NCBI GenBank assembly: GCA_002205965.3
Contig: NADL03000008.1
Span: 434,001 to 498,000, forward strand
From: Kappaphycus alvarezii
Lineage: Eukaryota; Rhodophyta; Florideophyceae; Gigartinales; Solieriaceae
Reading direction: 5' to 3'
Length of the DNA stretch: 64,000 nt
Made by a program: the position numbers and the translations under genes. Below the pieces are notes generated by a model. That model was not told where the DNA came from and did not search any database. It saw only the letters and a program-made list of their open reading frames with translations. Shown piece by piece: positions 32,206-44,500 of this stretch. The first letter of the stretch is position 1. The number at the start of each line of letters is the position of its first letter.

Positions 32206-34487
32206 ATTTTGATGTTTTTGCCAATTTTTTGCAATCATTTGTAGAACCATGCTAGAAATCCGATTTCGAAGCCTATTTGGCCACAAAACGCCTCTTTTAA
32301 AAATAAATGGATTTCTCTCTTTTTGTACAAAATACCAAATGGGGAATGTGTTTTAAAACGGAAATCTGGGATTTTTTTACAAATCTCATTTTGTATTTTG
32401 AACAATACTGTCCAAAACCACCTACAGACGAGTGGATACGATTGTTGTACTGTACAGTATTTTACTGTACATTAGAATTTTTGCATGTGTACTTTATTTT
32501 CCGTGCTTTATCAACAGGTTTGGGAAGTGTTATACAGAAAAGGCTCGCGGTAGAGCCAGCGCAGCATCTGTGACAGCTCAGCAGGAATGCGTAGGTATTT
32601 TATGATATTCACCTAGTACAAAATGCTACTGTAGCCACTAGATTTAATTTTTAAGGTGGAATGGTTCTGCACTGCACTGTACTGTACTTTCAAATACAGT
32701 GCAGACGGGATACAAAAAGTCTATATAAGGGCTTGCGTACCGAGTTGCGGAGCAAGTCCAAGAAAAAGAATCATTAGCCATCAGACAGAAGAAGCAAACA
32801 CTTGTTCTTGCCGCAATAAGGAGAAGCCAACCCGTCGAGCACAACGGTCAGTAGTTGTGTCAGACATTGTAAGCTCGGCTTGTATGGCTTACAGTAGACT
32901 TCCACCTGCAACCTTTGCTGCGTGCTACACGTGTCATGCCTTTTGGGCTGTGATACTACAGGAAGTGCAACTTGCAGGGCCACTATCATACAATGAACAA
33001 TGTAGCTTTGGAGAGGGAGGCGGAACATGTGCATATTGCAGACTACGACCAATCACTGAGGCTGCACACGTGGACCAAAAGACATTGGTATGCTTTTGAT
33101 AAAGCCGAAATGACCCTTGGCATCAGAGCTTCCGATACGGGCCGAGGCGCGTACTGGTCGACCACCTTAGATGTGGTCGCAGACGAGCATTGAAGGGAGT
33201 CGAAGGCTAGCGGCAACAAATGGCATCCTAGTATCGAGCGTGCGGGTAGTGCTTGGGCGGGAATGGCGGGAATTTTGGTTGCATAGTCCCTGAGTTTCCG
33301 TCGTTCCGCAGCATTCGCGGCGGCGTGCGGTTCCCGGGCTGCCTTGGAGAGGAAATACTGCTGGAAATATCAGGAGGCTGTGACGTCATACGGTACCGGG
33401 AGACGGGGGGGAGAGATGTCCGCAGAGGTAGTCGGGTGGGACATTAGAATGGTACAAGCACAATACAGTACTGTACTGTACTGTATGGTAGGAGTTTGGG
33501 GTGCTTTACTGGTTAGAGATGTTGGATATGTATTTCCCCAAGAGTGAGGTGGTACGAAAAGGATTTACAGAGCTGTATCCATGATGAAATCGGGGGCATA
33601 CTGTAGGATGCCAATGGATTTACTTTTCAGTTGCTGTGATTCAGCGCCTGGAGGTGTGATCAAGCAGCCAGTAGTGGAGCAGAGCGGACTTGCTCTAATA
33701 GAAAAAAGTCCTGGAAAGCGGTCCTGGTACAATAGGCGAAACTGTGAACTTCAAGGTCATCCCTCTTGGTACAGGTACAGTACAGCACTGTACAAAACCT
33801 GAAAACCGTGGATTGAGGTCCTCGGGAAGTCAGGACGGTTTGTGATGCCAAAGGCGGTCGATTACTGTTTTCAGTGTCCAAACGGCACTCTGAATGGCCA
33901 ATACTATACATTGCTGTATAGTGTATAGCTTGAAGATGTTGATTGCCAGCGGAGAAATAAGTTTTTTTACATACAGTACAAATTTGTTATTTTTCAGGGC
34001 CAGTTGTCTTGGCCCAGAAATTGTGGTTAAACGGAATGCATGTGGTGCATAATCAAATGCAGAAAGGACCAAGTGTCGACTGTCTCCCTTCTTCACCCGT
34101 TTTTTGTTTCTGCAACTACAGTACGGTAGCTACTGTAGCCTGAGAAATGAATGAATTAAAATTGCTGGCATCATGCGCAGTTCAGTACTGTACATACTGT
34201 ACAAAATGAGCTGTCGGGCAGTACCAATTCTGTACTGTACAATACAATTCACATTTGCTGTATAGTATTATTGAGAAAGCGTCAAAAACTGTTTTGAATT
34301 ACAAGAGGCAAGCATTGTACAGCGGGCACCAGGTGCCAGAGATTCTACACTCCGACATTACACGTGTATAAAGCTCATATTGGACATCACACTCGCAAGG
34401 GTTTAAGGCCACAGCAATGTCGGGCAGCATTCCTGACACAGTTAATTCCAAGTAGAACGAGGAAAAAGAGTTTGTTAAACGGAACGA
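32206..34487. repeat. Gene-free DNA with many TACTGTA/GTAC palindromic words
   Basis: No supported gene. Short self-complementary runs built from TACTGTAC and GTACAGTA occur at 32446-32471, 32668-32704, 33461-33486, 33771-33799, 34117-34139 (8-bp arms CTACAGTA/TACTGTAG), 34183-34204 and 34231-34245. Open frames such as 32656-33099 show no domain. Confidence 0.6.
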
Positions 34488-34801
34488 ACCCCTTGTAGCG
34501 CAGCTGTATACGTCTTCATCAGCTGGTCCAGCCAGTGCGATGTCTTTAGCTGTACTGTAACAGCTAGAGACACCGCACTGATTCAGTCCATTATAACAAA
34601 CTGTTCGGTGAGACAAATTCTTTTTTCTAGATCCACCCAACCATTTCAACAGCACTAACGCCGCCTTCACCCAGTTTCCATACTCGCTCCTCACCTTACC
34701 CTCTCCTCTTGATTCTACATGTCCAACGCCCCAACCGCAGTACCTTCTTTTCCTACCCTCCGTCTCCATTCACTCACCATTCACTACGTAGCTTCCACAC
34801 C
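34488..34801 (+). promoter_or_regulatory. Upstream region of IDE copy 2
   Basis: Conserved with 22210-22490, including the long pyrimidine-rich leader before the ATG. It has about 32 extra bases (34528-34568) containing AGCTGTACTGTAACAGCT, which the duplicate lacks. Promoter function is inferred from position and from conservation between the two copies. Confidence 0.6.
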
Positions 34802-37799
34802 ATGGCTTCCCCGACTTCAATCATCTATGCACCTCCAGAAATCCACCCTTCCCCTCATGTCAGTCCCCTTGATACTCGCACATTCCGAGCCCTCACCCTT
34901 CCCAATTCCCTTCGTGTTCTCCTCATATCTGACTATTGCTCCGAACGAGCTGCCGTCTCGATGGATGCCGTCGGATCCCATTCAGATCCTGTTCATCTTC
35001 CCGGTCTTGCTCATTTCCTCGAACATATGTTATTTTTGGGCACCAAACGCTATCCAAATGAGGAAAGCTACAAGAAATTCCTCTCTGAAAATGGAGGAGA
35101 CAGCAACGCCTTCACTGCCTCTGAGAATACAAACTATCATTTTGTAATCATCTCCAAGAAAGGTTCTCGAAGCTAAGGGAGGCTATGGATCGATTCGCTC
35201 AGTTTTTTATCAGTCCTCTCTTCACAGAGTCAGCAACCGAAAGGGAACTAAATGCCGTCGATAGTGAATATCAGAAAAACATGCAGAGTGACGGCTGGAG
35301 GGAGCACCAAATCTTTCGTTCCTGTTCGAACCCTGACCATCCGCTTTCCAGATTTACAACAGGCTCCAAGGAAACCTTTGTGGGATACACCGAATGCCTC
35401 TGGCATCAATGTCAGGGATGCATTGATCGACTTTCACAACAAATATTACTCGGCTAATTTGATGAGTCTCTGTGTTGTCGCACCCTATAGTTTGGATACC
35501 CTTCAAGACTGGGTTGTTCCCCTCTTCCGACATTCGCAACAACAATGTCCCCCATCCTTGCGACGCATTCAAACACATCCCCATCCGTCTGGATCACCAG
35601 CGAGCAAGACGCGTTTATGTTGAAACTGTCAACGACGTACGTAATTTGGACATTTCCTGGGATCTTCCTAGCTGTATCCCGTTATATCGTAGCATGCCCA
35701 ACAAACTTATATGCTACCTCCTCAGTGATGAAGGAAAGGCAGTATCCTCAGCTTGCTCAAGTCTCGAGATTGGGCCGATTTTGTTGATGCTGGCCAAAGC
35801 AACAGTAAGCATTTCTCAGTTGTTCGTCAGTGTTTCCTTACCAAAAAGGGAGTCGACCATATCGACGACATTGTTCGCATCGTTTACGACTACATCAATT
35901 TGCTCAAGAAGGACGGCATTCCAGAGTGGTTCTACGAAGAGGAGAAGCAAGTGGCCGCCAATTCTTTCATTTTCGGGAAAGAGAGAACCCGTACCGCTTG
36001 GCCACCAACCTCGCCGAGTCGATGCAGTATTATCCTTCCAGGATTACATGTCAGCGTGGTGGCTGTACCACGAATTTCGACCAAGAGGTGAAAGAAATTC
36101 TCGATATGCTCACACCAGAGAGGCAACCTCTCATAGCTGGTCATTTTGTCCGTTCAAAGACAACGCAGACGGAGCGCTGGTGTGGCGCAAAGTACCACGT
36201 GGAACCAATTGAGAAGAATGCATTGTCCAATTGGAGTTCTTGCGAGCCTAACGACGCACTGAGCTTACCCGAGCCAAACCACTTGATTCCATCAGATTTT
36301 ACCGTGTTATCAGAGCAGCGGAGATTGACGGGAGGATGATACAATAGGTCCTCACTGCATTTTTGCCAATGAATACATGGAAGTGCATCATAGGCTTGAC
36401 TTCACTTTCAAACGCCCAAAGGTGGCAATTGTGATGAAATTCGGCACACCTCTGGCGAATCAAAGCCCTTGGCACAACGCGATGTTTGACATCTACCAGG
36501 AACTCTTGAAGATTCGATGGTCGAATACTATTCCATTGTGGCGAGAGCCGGGTTTGGATTCTCCTTACGGCCCTGCCTCGTGGTTTGCAACTAGTGTTGG
36601 ACGGCTATAGCGATGGCATTGAAAAACTTGTCAAAGACTAACAGAGAAAATGAAGAATTTCAACCAGATCCAACTCGGTTCGAGATGGTTCGCGACAATG
36701 CAGAGCGCGGGCTGCAAATTTCGCCAAATCTTCTCCAATGAGCCATGCCTCGCTCGCATTTCTTCTATGCTCATGGAGCCAAACTGGTCAGTAGAGGACC
36801 AACTGCATTTTTACCGGAACGGTTCAATTAATTTCGAGAGATTTGTCAAATTTTCGAGGATGTCCTCAGTCGCGTGTTTGTAACGTCAATGGCTTACGGA
36901 AATATCACGATTCGGATTTCCTCGACATTATGCATTCTGTTTGTAACACGTTGGCATTCGCTCCCCTGCTAGACGTGGAAAGATTCCGTGGACGTGTGTG
37001 AAGTTGCCTGTCGGCCACCATTTGTTCTCACGACAGCGCACCCGAATCCTGATGATAAGAATTCTGCGATTGAGGTTTACTACCAGCTAGAGCAACTTGG
37101 TGACTTTAAAAAGGATGTCATCTATGAGCTCATTTCGGATATTTTGGAGGAGCCTGCCTTCCATGAGTTGCGCACTGTACAGCAACTTGGATACGTAGTT
37201 GAAGCAAGCCTGTCCTACCATCATGCGGTGGGGGATTCCAGATTAGCATTCAATCCACCGTCGCCACACCTGATGAATTACTCAGACGTATGACGCGTTT
37301 CTCATTGAAGTTCGACAAAATGTGATCGAAAAAATGAGCGACGAAAAGTTCAACGGCTTCGTAAACGCGTTGATCGCGGGCAAATCTGATCCGGATCGCC
37401 GGCTTTATCTCGTGCCTGGAGGTTTTGGAGCGAGCTCTCCAGTGGATACCTGCAATATGAGCGGCCCAAAAAGAGCTCGAAGCCCTGCATACAGTCACAA
37501 AGGAAGACGTTTGCACTATGTTTGATGATTGGATTAGTCGGGACGGGAGGAACACTCGCCGAATTGTGTCACAGGTTTTCGGGAATCAGCATCCTTTCGG
37601 CTCTCGTGAGGAATTACCGGCGGGCGCGGTGGATATTACACACACAGCTGCTTTCCGTCGGGAAAACTCATTGTTTCCGGCCGGCGGGGTTCACCGCGCA
37701 CAAAGGTCAACTATAGATTTATGGAGCGCGGAGACAGCACCCTCGCAAACATGTGTGTTGGACACGGGTGACAACGAAGAGAAGAGGGTCAGTAATTGA
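34802..37799 (+). CDS. IDE: Insulin-degrading enzyme-like M16A metalloprotease, copy 2; frame interrupted
   Basis: A paralogue of the gene at 10489, in the same orientation. ATG 34802 (CACACCATGGCT) leads to SPHVSPLDTRTFRALTLPNS. The zinc motif HFLEH is at residues 71-75 (35012-35026), with ERELNAVDSEYQKN at about 35245 as the downstream ligand region. The middle includes YYSANLMSLCVVAPYSLDTL, DWADFVDAG, IPEWFYEEEKQVAANSF and ERWCGAKYHVE. The C-terminal half includes HPNPDDKNSAIEVYYQLEQL and HELRTVQQLGYVVE (37161-37202), ending at TGA 37799. Single-base breaks are more numerous than in copy 1 (for example near 35165, 35375, 35500, 35745, 36045 and several in 36590-36980 and 37240-37520). It may be a functional gene with sequence errors or a decaying duplicate. 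Confidence 0.85.
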
Positions 37800-38260
37800 C
37801 GTATGAGGCACTCGGATGATGTAGTCTCCAGATCCGACTGACGACATCACCGAACATCATAGCGTATGTGCAACCATCTATTTGTCCCAGTATGTCAAGT
37901 CTGCAGCATTCTGAGGTACGAGTGCGGAGCATGCCCTCTGTGAGAAGACCGATGTATTTCGAGCTCCGTTTTAGGAGGCACAAAGTTTGGAGCGGTCCGA
38001 GTGTCTAATGACACTTCGAATGTCAAGTTTTGACGAAGCAGGTCACAGGAGGCGGATGCAAAGACGTCAGGTGGCTGAAACAGTGGACCTTTGATGGTTT
38101 TAATATGAGTGATTACATCAAAGTATGATCTCCAAAAAACGACCTGCAAATAATCACAATCCCGTCGGATCTTATGTCAACCTCTGCGATCTAGACAGAG
38201 CCGGTTGAAGCCTTTCTTTGACATTACTTGGTGGTTTGCCTCTTCGTCGGTTGATTTGTG
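37800..38260. other. Unassigned stretch downstream of IDE copy 2
   Basis: The minus strand holds two adjoining short frames (37789-37983, 37895-38149; TFEVSLDTRTAPNFVPPKTE) that could be part of a broken gene, but no family is recognised. Confidence 0.3.
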
Positions 38261-39453
38261 TTAGGTAGTCGGATGTAAAGGGCCTCCACAACTGCTGGCA
38301 TTCTCTCTGAAACCGGTCGCGGATATCAGTACATAGCGGAATGTGGGAGTCTCGGCTGCTGTAAGGCCCCCAAGCCTCTTGAAGGACACTGAAGTCCTTA
38401 TGTGATCTTCCTCCCGAATAGTCACCACGATCTTAATCTTCCGTTCCATCCTTTTCCTCCTGGTGGAATCTCATCGCACGTAATCTCACCACATCCTTGG
38501 GCCCCCGATCTGTATCCGGGAGCCGGGATACCTTACACGACATCTCTCTCAAAAGCGTCTCTAAAGTTGCTGCGCACTGCTTTGCAGTCATGCTGGTACT
38601 AAACCCGACTGATGCACTCGACATACCGTCTCCTTGACTGGACAACATCTCCACCGATCACTCTCTTCCGATGTAGTGCAGACGCCCTCCCCTGCGGAGT
38701 TTGCGAATCACACGAGCCTGGATCCAACAGAATAATCATGGATGGATCTTTGCTATCCTCCGAATCCATGGTCGCTTGAATAATCTCACTCTTTCGTACC
38801 CAGCCCTCACCGCTCTTTATAACGGCCTTGAACGCGCGGCTCATATTTGCACTCTTCCTGAGACGACCCTTGGACGAATCAATTGCCTTGGTGATACTGC
38901 GAAGAGTCTCCTCGTCTTCTTCTCCGCGGTCGTCTTTCTTTTCTTCTACACAGTGCCTCCGCCCTCGACGCCGCCTCCGCCATAACCCCTCCGCCGCCCC
39001 TGCCCGCGCCTCTGCCCGCGCCTCTACCCCCAGCGCCGCCTCGTCGCCATCTAGACAAAGCACTGGCAGTCCCTTTTGATAATGGGTGAACACTTGTTCT
39101 TGACGTTGATCACCAGCCAGAAGGCCGTTTTTCTGTGCATCCCAAAAGTTGTCCAAACTGCCACTAAAATCACCTCGACGTCTCCCAAAGACGTCCTCCC
39201 CTCCGCCCACGTGACCGCGGTCCGGCAAACGACACAACATGCTAATGTCAATGTCGACCAAGTCGTCAGCCTCACAAACTTCAAAGTCACTGGCGCAGTT
39301 GTAACTGGAAAACCTGTTCGCTGATGCGATCGACGCGACTCGGTCTCAACCTGGACCAGAGGCGTCATCCGTGGCACTACGAGGGGACAAAAAGGAACTG
39401 CCACTACTGGCCCAGACCCTACTGCCGTCTGCAAAACTGGCAGTGCGACCCAT
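38261..39453 (-). CDS. Hypothetical protein with a possible KA1-like C-terminal domain; frame interrupted
   Basis: From ATG 39451-39453 the product begins MGRTASFADGSRVWASSGSS, is Ser-rich, then passes through an acidic/basic low-complexity middle and a helical part ITKAIDSSKGRLRKSANMSR. After a frame change near 38640 it reads VGFSTSMTAKQCAATLETLL, then REMSCKV, and after another near 38445 IKIVVTIREEDHIRTSVSFK before RLGG, ending at the complement of 38261. A helix with xxFxSxxxAxxxxxxLExxLxxxxxxV followed by beta strands and VSFKRLGG resembles the KA1 fold at the C-terminus of CHK1/SnRK-type kinases. No kinase domain is present, so the assignment is weak. One in-frame TGA (39346-39348) lies near the N-terminus. 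Confidence 0.35.
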
Positions 39454-40654
39454 CCTCCGCCTCGAGGGCCCAAACTACGGCGACTCAGTTTCTGAGAGGA
39501 AATGGTGCGAAACAGGGGTTGGTTGCAGTGTGTAAGGTTGGAGTGGAGGAGGAGTGGCGGGAGGAAAAGTCGATGCGGGAGGGATCGTGGGGTGGTGCGG
39601 GATGGAGGGGAGGGAGGGGTGGATTGGAGAGGACGGGGAAGATTTGGAGAGGAATGGGAGCGGGACGGGGGTGGAGATGTTGAGAATGGCGGGGATAAAG
39701 GAGGGGAGGAGGGCTGGGAGGAGTTGGTAGGGTTACGGTCTGGGGCGGTGCGTTGAAAGCTCAGCGAGCGGGTGGCGCAACGAAAAGTATGGCGTAGGGA
39801 GACCATGGGATGTTTGTTTGGAGAGAGAATTGGATTAATGAGAGGGGGAGGGATAGGAAGGAAAAAACGGTGCAGTAGAATATTTTGGAAAGATAAGTTA
39901 GATATGGATTGCAGTTGGGAGGGGTGAAATGTCACGCGAGAGAGTTGACGGGTAGGGGTGGTGGATGGGAGAGAGTGGGAGAGGGGGAATGGAGAGTGTC
40001 AAGTGGAGGAGGATTGGACGAAATGGTTGTGGGAATTGGGGGGGGTGAGAATGGCAGAGAGGCAGGGGGGAAGGGGAAGTGGGAAGCGAGGTGGGAATGT
40101 AAAAGTAAATCATGGGAGTATGTAATTGAGAGCTGGAGCGTCGGTTGGGGAGGAAATCGCGCGCCAAAGGGGCGATTCTCAGGCGGTTGAGGCAGGGCAT
40201 TATGACGGATGGCAAAAGGTGGAATAAATTTTATAAACAAGGTGGAATCTTTACGCAATGTTTTTTTATATTATTGTCATATCAAAGTACAGACTTGTGC
40301 CAACATTATTTACTAAACTTTAAAATTAAAAAATAGTCACAGTGTGCAGCACACTACGGTACTTACAGTAGTGTAGTGTAGATCTGCTTTTGCCTCGATT
40401 TCCAATCCTTCATTGGCGCCTGCCTCGCCAACCACATCCAATGTCACCCCTACTGTACTAAACTGTAATGCATTGTACTATGCTTTTAACCAGATTTTAC
40501 GACGACTTGAGTTGCGTGCTTGCGTGCTGTCTTTTCACGGTTTTACAGTAGGCTCTGTTAGCACTCCTCCTCCTCAATGTCTGTAAACAACTCCACCTTT
40601 ACAATACAGTACAAACGCAATACTGTCTATAAAACACTCTCGGGCTACCACTGA
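39454..40654. other. Purine-rich (plus strand) leader and intergenic DNA
   Basis: 39490-40140 is G/A-rich on the plus strand, hence pyrimidine-rich when read toward the minus-strand gene, as seen in other leaders in the window. The open minus frame 39051-39935 across it is an artefact of that composition. 40345-40480 carries CTACGGTACTTACAGTAGTG-type motifs. Confidence 0.4.
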
Positions 40655-41269
40655 CTGACTATTCGTAACCGCCACCACCATACATACTCCACATACGGTA
40701 TTGAGCAATTTCATGTACAAACGCCATGTGGTCGCCCACGTTACCCTTGTTTCCGTGCGAAAAACTCTTTTTGCCACACATGCAAAACAGACATGATTTC
40801 GACATCCCTACACCACCACATGTCGCCATCTTTCCCAACCTTGCCCATTATTATTCCAAGTACCTCATCACATCAATTCAACAACACTCCCCCTCATGCT
40901 TCATGTCCCCAACCCACCAATGCCCACCACATTTGCACTCTACCTGACTACCGTAACACCCTTTCCCATCCCCATCCCCGCGACAAATTCACAATTACTA
41001 CCAATCTCCCACACTCCCAATTTCTACCCCAGCCCCCCGTCACCTCTTTCCACACCACCCCCACTTATCCCTCCCACCTCCAACCCAACCCTACCTTCCC
41101 ACCGGCCTTGCCACCACCACGTCCACCCATGCAACCTCACTCCCCCTCAACCACCCCATCCTCCAACCCTTATTTACAACACCCGCCGCATGCCTTGCGC
41201 AAGTTGCTACACTCCATGACCCCTCGTCAACAAAGCCAATCCATTTGTACAGTATTCCATCTCGTGTAA
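40655..41269 (+). CDS. Proline-rich hypothetical protein with an N-terminal Cys-rich motif
   Basis: A stop-free frame runs from 40655 to TAA 41267-41269 (about 204 codons). The N-terminal part has four cysteines in a compact pattern, PCGRPRYPC then FCHTC (about 40724-40790), which could bind zinc. The rest is Pro/Ser/Thr/His-rich with no domain, ending SICTVFHLV. C-biased third positions resemble those of the sulfotransferase gene. An ATG occurs at 40793, downstream of the Cys motif, so the real start may lie in another exon or past a frame break. Function unknown. Confidence 0.35.
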   Translation: MTIRNRHHHTYSTYGIEQFHVQTPCGRPRYPCFRAKNSFCHTCKTDMISTSLHHHMSPSFPTLPIIIPSTSSHQFNNTPPHASCPQPTNAHHICTLPDYRNTLSHPHPRDKFTITTNLPHSQFLPQPPVTSFHTTPTYPSHLQPNPTFPPALPPPRPPMQPHSPSTTPSSNPYLQHPPHALRKLLHSMTPRQQSQSICTVFHLV

Positions 41270-44200
41270 CATGAAATCCCACAAAACGCCATCCACATTT
41301 TTCACCGCATTAAACTCGTTGCCGCCCCCACTATTCCGTACTTTTCTTCAACTTGTCGCGACCTATCTGTTTCGTTCGCCGTCATACCCTGCTGTAGAGT
41401 GACCACCACACCTTGTCCTGTCGGTAGGCAATGTACTCTTCACACGGATTTGGACAGGCGTGTCAAGCGCGAGTCCAGGTCGCTATGCGTTGACCATCAA
41501 GGGTACGTACTGTACAGTACTCTATCAAACTGTGTTAGCCGATCGTGTTGTGCGATTTGGCCAGGGCGATTTGGCGGCTACCTTGTTTACGGTACTGTAC
41601 TAGAGTGAATTTTTGTAGAGCACTGTATTGTACTTTTTGCACATTTTTGGTACAGGTACACTGTATGTTTTTGTAGTGTGGGCGAGCCTAAATTGGGTTT
41701 TATCTGCGCCTCTGCTTTGTTTCTTTGCGTTGCAGGTTCTGGAATATACTGTACTGTAGGGCAAGCTGTGAAATGCTGCCAAACGCACTAATGCTATTTT
41801 CATTATTTTTCGGATTTTCGTGGCAACATCCCCTGTTTTTACAAATTCTTTTCAAGGTGACTGCGAGTCTCGTGTCCTACAAAACACTATTGCAATTTTT
41901 GTATCTCAACTTGCCGTTAACTTGTGAAAAACGCTGCCCAAGACAGTTTGTACAAACTCTGCCTCTATTTTGAACCTTGCGATATGCTAAAAAGGGGAGT
42001 CTGTCGAAACGCCATGCTCATGCTCTTTGCATGAACACAATGCAAGTCAAACACAGTATTCAGGCAACCAACATGCCAATGCAGTTGGGGAGCGTAGTGT
42101 ACTGTACGAAACTGTAGGAGACGGGTGCCTGTTCCGTAAAGCCTCGAGTTGATGATCAACAGTCATCGCATGTGCAATCACTTGCGAATCCATAGCTTTT
42201 CTGCTGTTTGGTCGTTTTGCTCATGCCTTATTCTTCTGCCTCTCTCATGGAGCCTGCCATTTCTCACATACTGTACTACATATACAGTACAGTACTGTTC
42301 AGTACAGTACGGTAGATCCACATGCCATTCCAGACCCGAATTCAACTTGCCACCTGTATGGAAAAGACCTACACTTGTGATACTGTACTGTATTGGCATC
42401 ATCAACCGCCATCTTTTCGTGCGTATGATTTTTCACGATGACTCTTGGGATTGGTAGTGCGTCTGCAAGTCAGGTTTCAAAATGAACCTATTAGACTAGT
42501 GCAACAACTGAAAGTGCAAGAGTTTGTAGCGACCGAGATTCAGCCTCTCTTTGGTTTATACAGCTTCACATGAGCATTGCCAGGCCTTGACGCATGGTCG
42601 CTCTCCGAAAGGACGCCTAACGACATAAATACTTTCCAAGGATTTCAACGTTCCAGCTGCGGCTCTTCATATTGGCGTTCATTTCAGTAGCGTGGTAGAG
42701 CGGTTGTAAGGTTCTAGGCCACGTTTTTCGCCGCTCAAGCAGTTGAATTGTCCTCTGAACCAACCCAAACTGCAAGGATCACTCCCAACAAAGGGTTCCA
42801 TTCAGACTGCAGTCTGTACAGTTACTTGTTCCGTCTGTCTCGAGTAACCAAATATAGATTTACCGTGCAGCAACAAGTTTATACTGAGCGGTCACGAGAG
42901 CAGCGAATGCTTGGGCGCATCTAAATTCAGAATAGTCTCTTTCAAGCTGGTAGAGTGTAGCGGTGCTGCGCTTAGAGCGGCCTAGAGTCGAGAGCGACTT
43001 GAGCGCAGCACAGCAACGCTCTACTGAATCATACTGCACAAATATGGGATTCAACTGTAAAGGTAGCGGGGGGAGTGTGGGATAGGATACGGATGGACAG
43101 GGCATAAGGTTTCAGTGGTTCAATTTGCGAGACGTGTATAGTAGTGAAGTTTGGTTCTGGCTTTAATAGGCTTTTCATCTTATAACCGACGAAAAATCTA
43201 CTGGCGACAAATAATTGTAGATATGCAGCCTGGCTTTATGGTTGGCCCATACGTGGCAGTGCAAACGGTAGTGTAGCACTTCTGTAAACTCTACAGGATT
43301 GTACCGTACAGTACAAGAATATGCTCTACAGTGCACTTCACCGTAAAGATATTGTACGGAACTGTCTAAACAAGCATTATTTGCGAGACGCTGCAGCCAG
43401 AATAATGTCCGTAAAAATTACCGTATTTTAGCCATTTAACCTGACGGTCTTTACAGTACATACAATTCGGCATCAGGACAGGCATAAGTGCTGTAAAGTA
43501 CAGTTAAAGGGCAGTACTGTACAGTACCCTCGTACAGTGCTGTCCTATGCTGGGCTCTGAGAGAGAGTGGACTTGAGTTGGGCGAATGCCACAATGCACA
43601 ATATCAATGATCAGGTTGTAGCAGGTTCTAGCATTTGCTGTCAACAGTCATTAAGCCAATAGTGTTGTCACACTAGCACGAGTATGTTTGTAGTCCCATG
43701 GCATTGAGAACAGTTGCTCCAGTTGCTGTTTGTTTTTTTGGTCATGCCGTCAAAAGTCGAGTCTTGTAGTCGTCGAGGACATAGCGCGATACCTGCCACT
43801 CTACCAGGCGGCGTTCCACTTCTCTACTGTAGGAACAACTCCTCATATCCATGCATTTCACGTGCTGTTCAGTCCGACATCACACATGCACTGTTGCCAA
43901 AGTAATACTTACCTTGCAACACTATGGCCTCATTTCACGTAAAGTCGGTCCGACATTTCTCCCCTCCCTTCACTTGGGACAAAGCTGAGATCCCTATTGC
44001 ATCCCTTGCAGCCAGCTAGGTACAGTAGAGCTGGAAAAACCGGTGGAAAAAAAGGAAAAGCGTCAGATCGTTTCTGTTCCAGGTCCTGATCGTGATCCCT
44101 CACAGAAATAAATGCATATTCGATCCGTGAGTCTGCGTCTAATAAGTTGTTGCAATAGAGGAAACACTGCACTGCAGTGTCGAATTAGCTTTCGCGGTGA

Positions 44201-44500
44201 GTGCACTTCACGGGCGAGAGTATACTCGTATTGAACATCACGCAAGTCCAACACTAAGAAAGCATCGTTATTGCAAATTGGACCGATTAATTGGTAGTTT
44301 GGTCATGAATTCGGTCTTGGGTTACCACTCTCGAAATGGAACTGGTTAAATGCCGAAAAGCTGCTAACCCAGATCAGAGGGCTATATCCAACGCCTGCCA
44401 GTTTCACCGCCAGATGGAAGATTTGAGCCTGCCGCGGTAGGGCTCTAGATGTCATAGGCCTATCCACATCGATTGGCTTGTGTAAATTGCGTGGCTTCAC
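41270..44500. repeat. Gene-poor DNA with dispersed GTAC palindromes
   Basis: Runs of TACTGTA/GTACAGTA occur at 41508-41524, 41592-41600, 41746-41760, 42098-42108, 42269-42318 (the longest), 42382-42394, 43301-43316 and 43493-43538. A minus-strand frame at 42860-43105 (81 codons, ends KLVAAR) is the only moderately coding-like stretch and has no family. Nothing else is supported. Confidence 0.5.

Noticed and set aside
32656-33099. 147-codon plus-strand frame
   Set aside because: Cys-rich translation without a family, contradicted by an overlapping antisense frame and containing GTAC repeat sequence.
39051-39935. 294-codon minus-strand frame
   Set aside because: Mostly pyrimidine-rich leader sequence; the frame overlapping the better gene at 38261-39453 has more protein-like content.
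42692-42780. tRNA-like start GTGGTAGAGCGGTT
   Set aside because: No matching T-arm (GGTTCGANTCC) or acceptor stem could be found downstream.
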